Numbered from the stretch's first letter, positions 31,424-42,293 are shown. The stretch is DNA of 64,000 nt from Deroplatys truncata (GCA_030765065.1 CM060990.1:499214190-499278189), one strand, 5' to 3'. Program-made: numbers and translations. Notes: a model not told the origin generated them from the sequence alone.

Positions 31424-31790
31424 GTGCTTTTATATTAAGGGCATTTTACAGCGGTGGATTTAAATATACTGTATATAACTATAAGTTTATCGTGTAGTGC
31501 AGTGCATAACCGGTGTGCGGCGGATATTTGACGATGACTGTCCCACGCACTCCTGCAGCATGCAGACGACCGGTCACCTCCTGATCTGGTATGTAACTCG
31601 CTTCAGAGCTGTCATTAAGATTTTCACGTGTCTAGATCTGTTGCGCCAGTTATATAACCTGTGGAATCATCGTCTGATTCTGAAGACATTTTTTCCACTA
31701 CTGAAGTTACTACAACTTTGTCACCACAGTTTAATTAAAAAGTTACTTACGTGTTCTTTTTTCATATCCATAGGGCACTGTATCAAAATT
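31424..31790. other. 3' flank of the transposase relic; no gene
   Basis: No supportable frame. GC is higher than around it near 31.5 kb. May include the transposon's 3' end. Confidence 0.4.
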
Positions 31791-33350
31791 TTAAACTCTT
31801 TTTCGTTTATTTACTACTAAACGAAAAATTTTAATGAACGGCTCTGTCATTAAAGTCCATAAAGGTTTTCTATAAATATGAGTACTACTTAGTGTAATCT
31901 TCATACCGTTATCCTTTAATACAATATCTGTCATGACACGTTCGTTAATTTTTTCTAGATTTCCAGAATTTAACGTACCGGCTTTAATTTTACATTTTTT
32001 GTATTTTTTTCCAAATCTTATTCTGAATGCATAGCTTTTTGGACCGTTTGAACCAAATTTATCTATATAAGCATCCCTGCCATATGTTTCTAATTCGTTG
32101 GTCATACATCCAAGAAAGGATCCTATAGGCGGCAGCCAGTCTCCTGGTCTATGTGTTACTATAACAGAATCCGTATCAAAATACAGTACGCGTTCGTTTA
32201 ATTTCTTAAGATAGGAGTAAAGCTCAAGACGAGCATGGGCCGTAGTGTAAGCAGCAATAACTATGTTAGTAGTATGGCTTTTTTAGGACTTTCCTTAACA
32301 AGCCTCCAAACAACATAAATTACGTCGTCTGTTGCTGGAAGATATGTGTGAACCTCTACACTCACATTGTTTAAAAGTTCAACAAGACGAGAATATCCTG
32401 TCAACAATTCCGTAGTCGGCAAATTATCTCTTTGTCCATATTTTCCCCAAAATGAGCATCAATCTACTTAATTCACGTCTACCTGGATTAAAAGATAACT
32501 TATTATTATCTAATTTAATCCCTTCGTTTTCTTCAAAATTTGTAATAAACTCTTTTTTTTTCTCCTCAGTATTACACTCTGACGGCCATCGTGACGTTTC
32601 TGTTTTTATTTTTACAAACTGATTAACATATTTTTCAAAAAGTTGATGTTCTTTCTTTTTAGAATCGCATTGTGCCATTTGATATTCCCAAATTTCATAA
32701 ATTTTAAAAATTTTATAGCCTTCATCGATAGCGACTTTAATCTCATCCAAAACCACCTATCGTTTAAACATCTCTCTTCATCGGTATGACTGCACGTTGC
32801 TTGATTTTCTGCTTGCGCACAACTAGTACATAAAGGAAGTATCAATTTTCCATTCACACATAAAGGTAGCACCGGATGATAGTGGTCGATAGGTGGTAAA
32901 ATCTCACATTTTTTAAGTCCTCCTTTCATGAGATGTAAATCCGGAAACTTATTTTCCTCGTAGTATATTGTTGGATGACCAACAGGTGGTTTTGTTAACA
33001 AAAGGATATAGACTACAAACATCATAGTAAAATGTCTTTTCATTTTCTTGTACTTCATAATATAACTTGATACAATTTGTTCGCCCACCGTAAAACGCAT
33101 CTCTCGGTTCGAGAGGTTCAGGGAGAGTAGGAGAAAAATTATTTACATAATTTTTGAGATCTTTGTCAGTTTCTATCATGGATTTAAATTTACATTCCCA
33201 TAATTCCACAACATTATACGAAGCTTTTTTTATTTCATTTGTGATTCTCTCGGTTGATTCGTATCTAGAATCCATAGTTTTATTTATGTATTTATTTGTG
33301 CTAGCAATCTTCCTTAGAATATGGGTATGCATCAGCCCAAGCTGTTATCT
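31791..33350 (-). pseudogene. Maverick DNA polymerase B, polymerase domain and C-terminus
   Basis: This is the C-terminal part of the protein-primed family B polymerase. Seen: LEPRDAFYGGRTN, motif A FYYDVCSLYPFVNK (DVCSLYP at 33023-33003), and motif C with DTDS (32177-32166) followed by [10 protein letters not shown]. The C-terminal frame is [14 protein letters not shown] to the end at 31,791. Frames change at about 33.0, 32.75-32.42 and 32.1 kb. The polymerase copies the linear element from its ends with a terminal protein primer. Upstream parts lie at 34.4-35.3 and 37.6-39.0 kb beyond two insertions. Confidence 0.88.
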
Positions 33351-34400
33351 TGCCATATTCTACCCATATTACACTCTTTAAGTATAACATAAAAATGATA
33401 ATAATAATAACAGTAATAAAAATAATAGTAATAATACCAATATAATAATCTTATAATACTAATATTATAATAATATAATTACATAACTTAACATCACATG
33501 ATGAAATTAATTTACATGTCTTTTTATTGTCCGTAACCATTTCTTGTTTACTTTGGACAGGTACTCTCCTACCTTTTTACTATCCTTGTTAAAATTCTTG
33601 CTTAAAGCTACTTTCCTGTCCAGTTTGAACCATTTCCCAATTATAGCTTCCTTTCTCCAAAGCTGTGTACCTTTACAATAAAAAACGATATATTCTAAAT
33701 CTTCTCTTTCCCCACATATTGTACACTGGTTCTGTGGAAACCCATTTCTCATTCCTATTAGTCTCCATACACCTGATCATACCCAGGCTATACTTTCTCT
33801 TTGTTCCTTATTTGAGTTATCCACATACTGTTCTCTAGCCCATACATTTTTTATTAATATATATGATTCCAAGGAACTTTTCTTCCCAATGTTGCTAAAT
33901 AAATTTTGTATCTCTATATCTTCAAACCTCTGCCTAGCTTCTTTCCAAATACCCTTAACATTATTTTCCCTCCTTCTCCGAATTTCTCCCAGACCACTAT
34001 TTTCCAAATTAGTTTGTATACTATAACTCCACCCATTTTTCGTTAAGCTCCTTTCTTGGAATTCCAAACACTGCCTCAACAAGTTATTCTCTTCTAAATT
34101 TAATAGTCTGTTCCAATATTTAAGAGCTCTCTCCATTATTACCCCTTTCCCCCCACTCTCCGCATTTCAATTAGAGCAAATTCCTTAACTGTAGCATTTG
34201 GCAGGCCTAAAACGTCTGTACAAAAACTCCTATGTACCATATTTATCTCTTTCCAGTCTCGTTCTACTCCCCATACTTCACTTCCATATAACATTTTTGC
34301 TTCAACTACTGTGATATATATTTTCTCTAGCCATTTGACATTTATATCTGGTATTCTATATTTGCACCCTCTAATCGCTGATATTGCCCCTTTCCCCTAA
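33351..34400 (-). mobile_element. 5'-truncated LINE fragment inserted in polB
   Basis: The minus strand encodes the C-terminal part of a non-LTR ORF2: VEAKMLYGSEVWGVERDW, then LGLPNATVKEFALIEMRR, ALKYWNRLL (34136-33777), and a C-terminal Cys-rich finger QCTICGEREDLEYIVFYC (about 33.73-33.68 kb). The 3' end runs into a TAA/ATA-rich simple repeat (33.39-33.48 kb). It differs from the Jockey copies elsewhere in this window and resembles the C-terminal layout of CR1/RTE/L1-like ORF2. polB resumes on both sides. Confidence 0.7.
33390..33482. repeat. AT-rich (TAA/ATAATA) simple repeat, probable LINE tail
   Basis: Interrupted ATAATAATA-type repeat at the 3' end of the LINE fragment, on the side expected for a microsatellite-like tail. 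Confidence 0.7.
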
Positions 34401-35290
34401 TACTTTTATAGTGCGTACCGTAAATATATGAGGATCTATCTGTAAAGCATTTTAAGCAACCATGGTAAAAACATCAATGAAAAAAGTAAACGATTTTATC
34501 ATCTTCTCTATACTCATCAAGTTTATGATTTAAAATGTTTACTTCTCTACCACTGAATGCATGTTGTATGAAAATACCTTCTTTTTTCTCTAACCAGGTA
34601 AGCCAGATCAGCGCTACACGCGACTGTTTGTCTCCTAAGCGATATCCTCCTAATGGTAATACTGAAATTGTATATACAGGCATAAAACGTTTTCTGTATA
34701 CGTTCATGCAAGCATTAGCAATTGTCACACATTGCCTAAAAGGATCAACATCGTTTTCATTTATAAATTCCTTTCTAAATTCAGAAGCGCCAAAACATAA
34801 TAAGTGTACATCCATTCGACAATAATCTACAAGTTCTCTGTGCATATCATACGTATAACCAGATTTTTCTTTTTCGATATACCACTTTTCAAACTCTTTT
34901 CGTTCTTCTATTGACATTCTTTCGGGACAATAGTATTTGCGATCCGGCATACTTCCAACATAATTTTAATTTTCTTTTGAATTCAATAGATATGGAAAAT
35001 AGCCTTTTGTTTCTTGGTAATTAAAATGTTTTTGAAAATCTAGCCAAAGATATTGGTATAAAATTTAAAGAACCTATAAGCGTTATAATTTTGTACTCTA
35101 TTCTATATATCCTGGTACCATTCATAATTAGTTCGGGGGACCAACCTAATGTACCAACCATATACTTAAGCAGAGTATGTCCGTCATATGATTTGAGATT
35201 GTGTGCAATAACGGTTATATCTAAGGGGAGGCATCGGTGAAATTCGGGCAAAAATGATGAAAAATCCAATGTTTCGTTTTTTACCTTAAA
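34401..35290 (-). pseudogene. Maverick DNA polymerase B, exonuclease and inter-domain segment
   Basis: Exonuclease motif II context TVIAHNLKSYDGH at about 35.22 kb; then LIGSLNFIP near 35.08 kb where family members have DSLNFIP, so an Asp is replaced by Gly; KGYFPYL and NYVGSMPDRKYY near 34.97 kb; motif III context LVDYCRMDVHLLCFGASEFR (about 34.84-34.78 kb) with VDPFRQCVTIANAC following; and YHGCLKCF near 34.45 kb. A stop and a frame change split it near 34.95 kb. Broken on the right by the 35.3-37.57 kb insertion and on the left by the LINE fragment. Confidence 0.88.
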
Positions 35291-35952
35291 ATTATGTTTA
35301 TGCTTTGTACTTTCAGAACCTATTGTAGTTTACGCCGCATTGGCATTTAAAAGTCCGTTACGTCATGACTTAAATGCCCATGTGCGGGTGGGCGTGGCTC
35401 CTGTAATGCACTCATTACCCAGTTGCAGCAAAATCGCATACAATTTTGAAGTTTAAATCAGGCGGTCACGTTCAGCGTTGCTATATGATAGCAGAGACAT
35501 CTTCTGGGATTTTCTGCAAACGTTCACCCCGGGAAAGCATGTCTTCAGTTCGTTTGTTTATTGTCAGTGAGTGAACACGTGCTCATGTTTTTGAAAATTT
35601 AGACATGATATACACCTTGTACAAGAGAGGTCTTCTTTATAGTGACCTACAAATATAGAAGTACAATTTGGAATAAGAATATGTGTAATATGGTAGAAAA
35701 TAAGGCATGGAATATCAAATAAGTGTCTTATTGCAAGAGAAAATCTGGTTTGTTGTTTGTAAACATGCAAGCACCTAATTCTGTTTTCACTGTCAGAATC
35801 TACTATAGGGTTGTAAAAATTGTATGTTAGGTGGACTAACTTTCCATAAATTTCTTGTTATTAATTGGTATAACATTATTACAAAATTGTTAGGCCTAGT
35901 AAGAGAAGGCAGACAAAGAAATCTCTTGCAGCAAGATAAAATATAATCTCCA

Positions 35953-36993
35953 GATGGCAAATATGAGGGGGGAAACAAACAAATTTAGGCCTGCAGTAGA
36001 TCTTGAAGAAGCAAGTTCAAGTGGTAAAAAATTTCAACGTTTCTTCAAGGATGATGAAATGAAATGAATGTGGAACTACCAAATCCAGATTATGTACTTG
36101 TGCTCAGTGAAGTTTGGAGTAAAATATTTAGCAGTTTAACATGCACAGATTGTGGATTGCAAGGTTTAGAAGCAAAATTTAGTGGTAGAAAAGGATTTGC
36201 CAGTAAAGTAACTGTACAAGCCTCTTATTGTCATTAAAGTTATGTGGATACATACACTAGTCCTAGAGTTACCAATGAGCATATTGTGATGTAAATAGTA
36301 AAATGGTTGATGCATTTCACCAAGCAGTTTGAAAGCTGAAACCATTGTAAAGCTTCAGAATTATTATAGATATACAATTAAAACAATCTTCCAAATGTAA
36401 ATCAGATGAAATCTGCAATGTTTGCAACTCTCTATCACTGCATGTCAACTGATGAGAAGCCATAGCACTTTAAATGTCCTGGAGGTGAATCATCTTGGTA
36501 CTTTTATAATTGTCTGTTGTTAAAAGTGAGGAGATCCCTAAACCTGAAGGGAAGAGAACATTTGTTTCATCCAATGTAGTCAGTGCAATTATGCCAGTAC
36601 ATCAAAGATTAACCAATACTAATTTATTAGAGGTGTATAATAGGAAAAACTCAAAATGCAAATGAGAGTTTACATAGTTTAATATGGAGTAAACATCCCA
36701 AAGAAGTTTTTGTTTCTAGAAAGAATACAAATTGCTGTGACTTCAACTATCAGTGAATTCAATATGGGTTGTGAGGCTACTCTGTAGCAAAGCAAAGGGT
36801 CACAGCTAATAAAGTAAGTCCAGTCAGCAAAAGAATTAGTAGTGTCAGGTATAGGCGACGATTAAAGCAGAGTGCACTAAGTACATTAAATGCATTCAAA
36901 TCAGCAAAGAAACAGTTAAAAGTATTAAAACTTAAGGAAGAGGAAGCTAAACAGTTATCTCAAGGACCTTCATATGGTTCAAGGGAATTCTAA
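35953..36993 (+). pseudogene. Mutator-like transposase C-terminal half
   Basis: Frames broken by stops give CTDCGLQGLEAKFSGRKGF, the Cys-rich CPGGESSWYFYNCLLL and KTQNANESLHSLIWSKHPK, a signature of the C-terminal part of insect Mutator-like transposases (TQN.NES.hS.IW...PK). The end is a Lys/Glu-rich helix stopping at 36,993. The family moves DNA by a DDE nuclease; the N-terminal part was not recognised. Confidence 0.7.
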
Positions 36994-37390
36994 AGCAGTA
37001 AATATGTGTTATTATACATTTAAGACTTTAAAGTATTTTTTCTTCGCTTTCTGTTTTTCTACATTTTTTAATGTTCAAAATGCTCCTTACAATGCAGTTT
37101 TTAATGGATTTCTTTGGAATTGTGCACATATGTTCTTAGATAACTGATACATAAACCTTGGTGTTTTAAATGATGTATATGGAGCAGTTTAATTGTTATT
37201 GAATTTTTATTTTGAAAATTATTAATAATTTGGAAAAAAAGGTAATCTATGTATTCAATATTTTGTTTCTCCAAAACTATTTGACACATCTAAAAAAGAA
37301 TACCAAGTTTTGTAGACATAATCGAAAGAAACATACAGCCAGAGTTTAGTTTATTTACAACTAATAATGTTATGCATGGAGCATTTGCTA

Positions 37391-37510
37391 TACTACACTA
37401 AAACTGGGGCAAAACAGTAAATAATTTCACTTTTCCATCTAAGATAGTTTTGCAAAAAGAAATTATTTACTGTTTTTGCCCCAGTTTTAGTGTAGCTAGT
37501 GTAGTATAGC
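37391..37510. repeat. Near-perfect inverted repeat (hairpin), 36-bp arms
   Basis: The arm at 37393-37428 (CTACACTAAAACTGGGGC...) is repeated in reverse complement at 37459-37495, with one extra T and a 30-base spacer. GCTATACTA-type flanks extend the pairing on both sides, with a small insertion on the right. It may be a MITE or a transposon end. Confidence 0.85.
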
Positions 37511-37575
37511 TACTAGATACCCTTTGGCACAAACGCATACATATTTTCACATCATTATGACCAAAACTATGGATT

Positions 37576-39009
37576 TTAGTAATTTTCACAGATGCCTCCC
37601 CTTGTGTTGTACGTGGTAGTGTAATATATTCTATTAACCTCGCGTACGGGATCCTTTTTAAATATCCATTCCTTTACACCGCACTTGTGACAAACTTCCA
37701 ATTTTGTATAACTATCAATACATTCATCACATGCCCGATAAAGAACACGGAGATTTGGCTCCTGTTTAAGCTTATCGTTTTGTAAATTAAACATTTTTTC
37801 CTGAGCGCACTCGAAATCAATAAAAAATATTATGAAGTTTTTCCTTAATTGTTTGTTCTTATATGGTTGAATACAACATAAATAATGGGATGCTACATAT
37901 TTTTTACACACACAACAAAACATTTCATTACAGACATGATCTACTTTTCTTTTTCTTAAATTATATAATTTACAACAATTATTACAAACTTTTTCTGTAT
38001 CGCAAACAGATATTTTTCCTGGATAAAAGACACCTTTTTAAGTGATTTTCATAATAAGGTTGTCCTTTAAAATTACGATTACAGTTTTGGTATTGTACAA
38101 ATCCATCAAATGTATTATTACATTGAAGATGACATTTTGAACACGAAAAATCGCAGCGATGTTTTTGTTTTTTATATTTAAACGGTGAATTGCACTGTCT
38201 GCAGTAATATTTCCATTTAAATGCTGTGTACATCCACGATTACGATAAAGTGATTATTATGATGTAACAAATCTATATGTTTGTTACTCTTTATTGTAGA
38301 TTTATACAAAACATTTTTTGACATCATGATCTCCAAACACTGTAAAGGAATATTTATTTTTTAAATGGCTTTCAAAACAAACTACGTCTTTTACTGTGAA
38401 TCCTGTATTTTTATTTACGAGAGTGCACAGATTCATTGCTTGTTCTGTTTGTTTTTTATTGGATTTTTTAATAGAAGCATAATTGTCATAATTATCAATT
38501 TTGGCAATTGCTACGGCAATCGATCTAGGAAGACATAAAATGTCATCATTTTCTATAGCTATGATGCCCTTATTTTGGTTACGTATTTGACAAGCGCTAA
38601 AGCAATTTTCGGTATGTATTGTATAAACACATGAAAATTTTAACGGTCCATGTAAGAAAAGGTTTTGGTTACTTTGAACAATCCTTTCTAAAGAGTTCAG
38701 AATTGTCTCCATGTTAATCTGATCAAATCTTCTAACGCTTATATGAAAGCTTTTAGGGGAGTCCTGTGAATTGGTCACAGACATGCCAAAATAACTAGGA
38801 TTATAATGTAACAATTCTCGATTAGCAAATTCTAAAAACTCTTCAAATATTAAGTGTACCCACTCCATCGGTTCGATTTCATCTTCTTCATCATTTTCGT
38901 TTGTGTTTATTGTATCTACTAATGTACTAGATTCTGTATATCCTGAGTAAAATCTATCTAATGTTCTTTGTCTGTGATTTGAAATTGAAAAATGTTCCAT
39001 TGTACTCAC
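37576..39009 (-). pseudogene. Maverick DNA polymerase B, N-terminal region
   Basis: It starts MSTMEHFSISNHRQRTLDRFY at 39,009. The first frame (to 38,302) has CLPRSIAVAIAKI and NKKQTEQAMNL, as in Maverick polymerase N-termini. The second (38233-37982) is Cys/His-rich: KYYCRQCNSPFKYKKQKHRC, then FSCSKCHLQC and NCNRNFKGQPYYENHL, a zinc-binding region. The third (37923-37576) holds the exonuclease I context IIFFIDFECAQEK and CDECIDSYTKLEVCHKCG. Frame breaks separate the three. It ends GGICEN at the transposon insertion. Confidence 0.85.
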
Positions 39010-39119
39010 GCGTTCAGTAAGATTATGTGATCTTTTCCTCCTGTATTAGAGCGTGCACGCTGGCTTAATTTATACTTATGATTTATCCTTGACATTTAAT
39101 TTGTCCTTGCAGTATTTTC

Positions 39120-39500
39120 CTTATGTCAGCACATGCCAAGTTGCACTTCGTATTTTCCTCCCAACAGAACAACTTATATAGCATGTCCTTGCTCTTAGTA
39201 TTTCCCTGTACCGAGTGCTCTTGCACTAATCTATCCTTGGTACTTTTTCCTTATTACAACTTATATAACATGGCCTTGTCCTTGCTGCAAGCTGCATTGG
39301 GATAGCCATGTCCTTGTCGCACTGCAAGTTGCCCTCAAAACAACAACTTATATAACATGAATTGCATCAATTTATCCTTGACATTTAACTATGCAGTACT
39401 CCAATTTGCAGCAATCTTTACTCAATAGAATAAACAACTTATATAACATGAGTTGCATCAATTCATCCTTGACATTTAACTACACAAGTTATCCTCTAAA
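39120..39500 (+). repeat. Degenerate tandem repeat with ACAACTTATATAACATG core
   Basis: The core ACAACTTATATA(A/G)CATG recurs at least four times (about 39.17, 39.26, 39.34 and 39.44 kb), and TCATCCTTGACATTTAAC-type segments recur between them (also near 39.09 kb). Unit spacing is uneven. No gene lies in it. Confidence 0.75.
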
Positions 39501-39719
39501 CCTTTCGCTTTTTTTAAACCACATGCGGTATAAAACTCAAGTGATGGCTGCTTTGAGAGCACAATGGCACACCAACATCCAGAAAACTACGAGTTCTGTT
39601 GCCATGAAAATAAACAATTAATCCGCAGTTGTTTATGTATTGTGAAAACTGCGAATACCATGCGTTTTAACAATTTGTTGAGAACATACTTTTTGAAGAA
39701 TTAGCAAATCTTACAAAAA

Positions 39720-39935
39720 GTCTTGAAGAACCACAAAAGCAGAAAGAAGAAGACGTAGAGCCACAACAGCACTCAGAGGAAGACATTCACCGCAACAGCA
39801 TTCAGAAGAAGACGTTCAACCCAACAGCATTCAGAAGAAGACGTTCAGCCGCAACAGCATTCAGATGAAGACGTTCACCCGCAGCCGAACATATCCTCAC
39901 GTCAAGAAGAAGACATCCAGCCATGACAGCATGAC
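39720..39935 (+). repeat. 33-bp coding minisatellite
   Basis: GAAGAAGACGTTCA-CC-CAACAGCATTCA units of about 33 bases repeat several times, most clearly at 39.77-39.89 kb, coding QQHSEEDVQP-type decapeptide-plus-one units. It lies upstream of the dUTPase-like relic on the same strand. Confidence 0.8.
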
Positions 39936-40009
39936 AATATAACAATAATAATCAAAGACAGCAATTAAGAAGAAGACACCAGTGACAAATTATTATATTG
40001 TTCACATAG

Positions 40010-40368
40010 TCAATCTGCTAAAGCACCAATACGAAGGTACAATTCATCAGGTTACGACAGTAACACTATTGTGGATACAAAAATTAGCATAACGTTTCCT
40101 AAAGATATTTATAGCCAACTGGCTACACGGTCGAGTTCGGCAATACAAAATTTAATAGTACTATGTGGAGTGATTGACCAAGCTTACCTTGGTACTATTA
40201 ATGTGATACTCATTAACCTTTCCAATAAAATTATTTCTGTTAAAAAATTGTGCAATTGCACAATTGATTGTACATTTGATTAAAACGCCTCAAACAAAAC
40301 AAATTATAAAATTAAGAATATCTACCTCAAGAGGCGTTAAAAATTTGGATCTAACAACAAAAAATCAT
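40010..40368 (+). pseudogene. dUTPase-like domain (frameshifted, motif 5 lost)
   Basis: All but the last of the five dUTPase motifs can be seen: motif 1 AKAPIRRYNSSGYD, motif 2 in LATRSSSAIQN, motif 3 CGVIDQAYLGTINVILINLS with the substrate Asp, and, one frame over after about 40.24 kb, motif 4 AIAQLIVHLIKTP. Motif 5 keeps only STSRG; the usual GFGSTG is replaced. dUTPases hydrolyse dUTP and are common in large DNA viruses as well as hosts. With RSG changed to RSS, GD of motif 4 absent and a frameshift, it is unlikely to be active. A cargo gene of a viral element is my inference. Confidence 0.75.
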
Positions 40369-40497
40369 AATGAATTTATAAAATTTGTGCGTGAGGAAAA
40401 TTATAATAGACAAAATTCCTTTAGGAAAATATGAAAACATTAACAAACAAATACTAACTAATATGTTTAGTAGTGTGAGAATCTATATCATTATCAT

Positions 40498-41064
40498 ATG
40501 ACATATCAGGATAAATCTAGGTATTCATTTTTTGAAAATGTAATTTCAAACGTGGTTAAAGACAGATCAGTGTTCTGCATCAAATTTTCTTTTGATGTAA
40601 TTCATAAATGTCACACAAAGTTTAATTGGTCAGCAATTTCTATATATTTAACTTTGGATGAGAAATTTATAATTGAGTTTAAAGAATACTTAGACTGGAT
40701 ATATTTATGCGAGTATAAAAAATTCTCAGAAAAAGCAATAGAATCATGTGAAGAATACATAAGTTGGCGCTTTTTGTGCGAAAATCAAATTTTACCGGAA
40801 ATATTGTTAAGAAAATATTTTCACAGTTTATATTGTCCTGCTGTAGCCAAATTTCAACCACTTACAGAAAACTTTGTTAAAGACTACAAAGAATATTTTG
40901 ACTGGGAAGACTTAATGATGAATGACAGCTTAAAAGAAAGCTATATAATTGAAACGTACGATCTGCTAAAACGTCCTGAACTAAGAAAAATATACACAAA
41001 ATATGTTAAGAAATTTATAATCATGAAAAACAAGAAAAGCTTAACATACACAATTATAATCTAG
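40498..41064 (+). CDS. Large-DNA-virus-type repeat protein (W/LDE/FI repeats)
   Basis: An open 188-codon frame (MTYQDKSRYSFFENVIS). It contains degenerate repeats of about 25-30 residues with the pattern W..L....LDE.FI.EFKEYLDW, e.g. LTLDEKFIIEFKEYLDWIYL, SEKAIESCEEYISWRFL and LTENFVKDYKEYFDWEDL. Such repeats occur in poorly understood proteins of large DNA viruses (entomopox-, irido- and mimivirus types). It is unbroken and lies just after the dUTPase relic on the same strand. Function unknown; the family assignment is by pattern only. Confidence 0.6.
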   Translation: MTYQDKSRYSFFENVISNVVKDRSVFCIKFSFDVIHKCHTKFNWSAISIYLTLDEKFIIEFKEYLDWIYLCEYKKFSEKAIESCEEYISWRFLCENQILPEILLRKYFHSLYCPAVAKFQPLTENFVKDYKEYFDWEDLMMNDSLKESYIIETYDLLKRPELRKIYTKYVKKFIIMKNKKSLTYTIII

Positions 41065-41480
41065 TATTATAACATAATGTACATATATATATATATATAT
41101 AACATCACTTGTAGTCTTTTTGGAAATGGGTAAACATAACATCACTTGTACTTTTCTGGAAGTGGGTGGGCCATTGTCGCCCAAAAACTATGAATAAAAT
41201 ATATATATATTACCTTTTTTCTTTGTTGTATATTTAAAAATCCTTATCCCCTTTCCTTTTATTCTTCCTCCAATTTAAGAAAAAGAAAACTTAACTTACA
41301 ACTTAATACTATAATAATGTACAGACATGAAAAAGCTTACAAATTAATTGCAAACATAACATCACTTGTACTTTTTCTGAAAGTAGGTGGGTCATTGTCG
41401 CGTCGCCCAAAACAAAACTATGAATAAATATATATTAACTTTTTTCTTTGTTATGTATTTAAAAATCCTTATTTCCTCTT
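41028..41480 (+). repeat. Direct duplication of about 230-250 bp
   Basis: The segment from the end of the repeat-protein ORF (AAGAAAAGCTTAACATAC) through AACATCACTTGTACTTTT, GTGGG(C/T)CATTGTCGCC and TTTAAAAATCCTTAT occurs twice (about 41.03-41.26 and 41.28-41.48 kb). AACATAACATCACTTGTA also recurs within the first copy. A short TA run lies at 41.08-41.10 kb. Confidence 0.8.
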
Positions 41481-41506
41481 CCTTTATATCTCCGTTGCAT
41501 TAGTTT

Positions 41507-42293
41507 TTATGTAATATACGAAAATTCGTCACTATGATTTTCAAATTCTTCCTTTTCCTCTTCACTTCTTCTTCCTCCAATCTCTCCAATCTCCTGTTCT
41601 TCTTCTCCTTCTAATTCCTCAAGATCGTAGTTTACAAACATATCAGGTTCCTCATCATTTTTCGCATCTGTGCACGCCCCCGTTTCTGTTAACTTCGATA
41701 TTAAAGTTTTTAATTCTTGAAATTGAACGTATATATGATGCGCATTTCTTTTAATACTTTCAACCAAATCCTTGTGCTTAGATAAATTATGATTTCGAAC
41801 TTCCAATTCGCTCTTCAAACCTGCTATCGTAGCACTCTATTTTTATCAAATCTTCTTTAATTCTTTTATTTTCTTCGGTTAATAAACTAATTTTTCGATT
41901 CAAATTTTTGGTCTTTTCATTACATTCTCTTACAAGCTTTTGCTTAACCTTAACAACGGTAGTCTTATATTTTTCAAACGCAGCTGTCCTCAAGCTCTCT
42001 ACGGAGATCCGCCCTCCAGATTCGGTTGACCCCTCACCACATTCTGATCTAATGTTAAACGTACCTTCAGCGGCCCACCTAGATGCGGATCTTTTTACCC
42101 TTCCCGTTATAACACCTTTGTTTCCTATCTTTAATTTCCATTCTCCATTCCCACAATTTCCAAAAACGTATATGTAATTGTCTGTAAAATAAGCATTCAT
42201 ATCGTCTATCATACTATATACAGTGACCAATTCTGTTTCTTTTGACGTTAACTTCCAATCAAGACCAATGCCCTCTGGAACATCAAACATCAA
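41507..42293 (-). pseudogene. Unrecognised protein with globular N-terminus, coiled coil and acidic C-terminus
   Basis: Two frames overlapping at 41.79-41.82 kb read as one gene broken by a frameshift. The start MMFDVPEGIGLDWKLTSKE leads into DNYIYVFGNCGNGEWKLKIG and GRVKRSASRW. A coiled coil follows (KQKLVRECNEKTKNLNRKIS... ENKRIKEDLIK). The second frame is coiled (HKDLVESIKRNAHHIYVQF) and ends in a strongly acidic tail (EELEGEEEQEIGEIGG). I do not know the family. Coding character is strong, and the gene lies after a Cys-rich secreted-type frame on the same strand. Confidence 0.5.

Larger units (their letters stand above)
29700..31790 (+). mobile_element. Tc1/mariner-superfamily DNA transposon inserted in the Maverick (bounds approximate)
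   Basis: Minus-strand Maverick coding sequence stops near 29.7 kb and resumes at 31,791 with the polymerase C-terminus. Between them lies a plus-strand transposase relic. I did not find convincing terminal inverted repeats, so bounds are approximate. Confidence 0.55.
35295..37573 (+). mobile_element. Mutator-like (MULE) DNA transposon inserted in polB (bounds approximate)
   Basis: polB coding stops near 35.29 kb and resumes near 37.57 kb. The insert carries a Mutator-like transposase relic on the plus strand and a long inverted repeat close to its right end (37.39-37.51 kb). Terminal inverted repeats and target duplication were not resolved. Confidence 0.6.

Noticed and set aside
29700..31790. 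piggyBac or hAT assignment for the transposase inserted in the Maverick
   Set aside because: The motifs PDLNPIELIW and VIDNAS and the head architecture are those of the Tc1/mariner superfamily.
40498..41064. Host gene for the repeat ORF
   Set aside because: No splice-like structure or host domain, extreme AT richness and the W/LDE/FI repeat pattern fit a viral cargo gene better. Host origin is not fully excluded.
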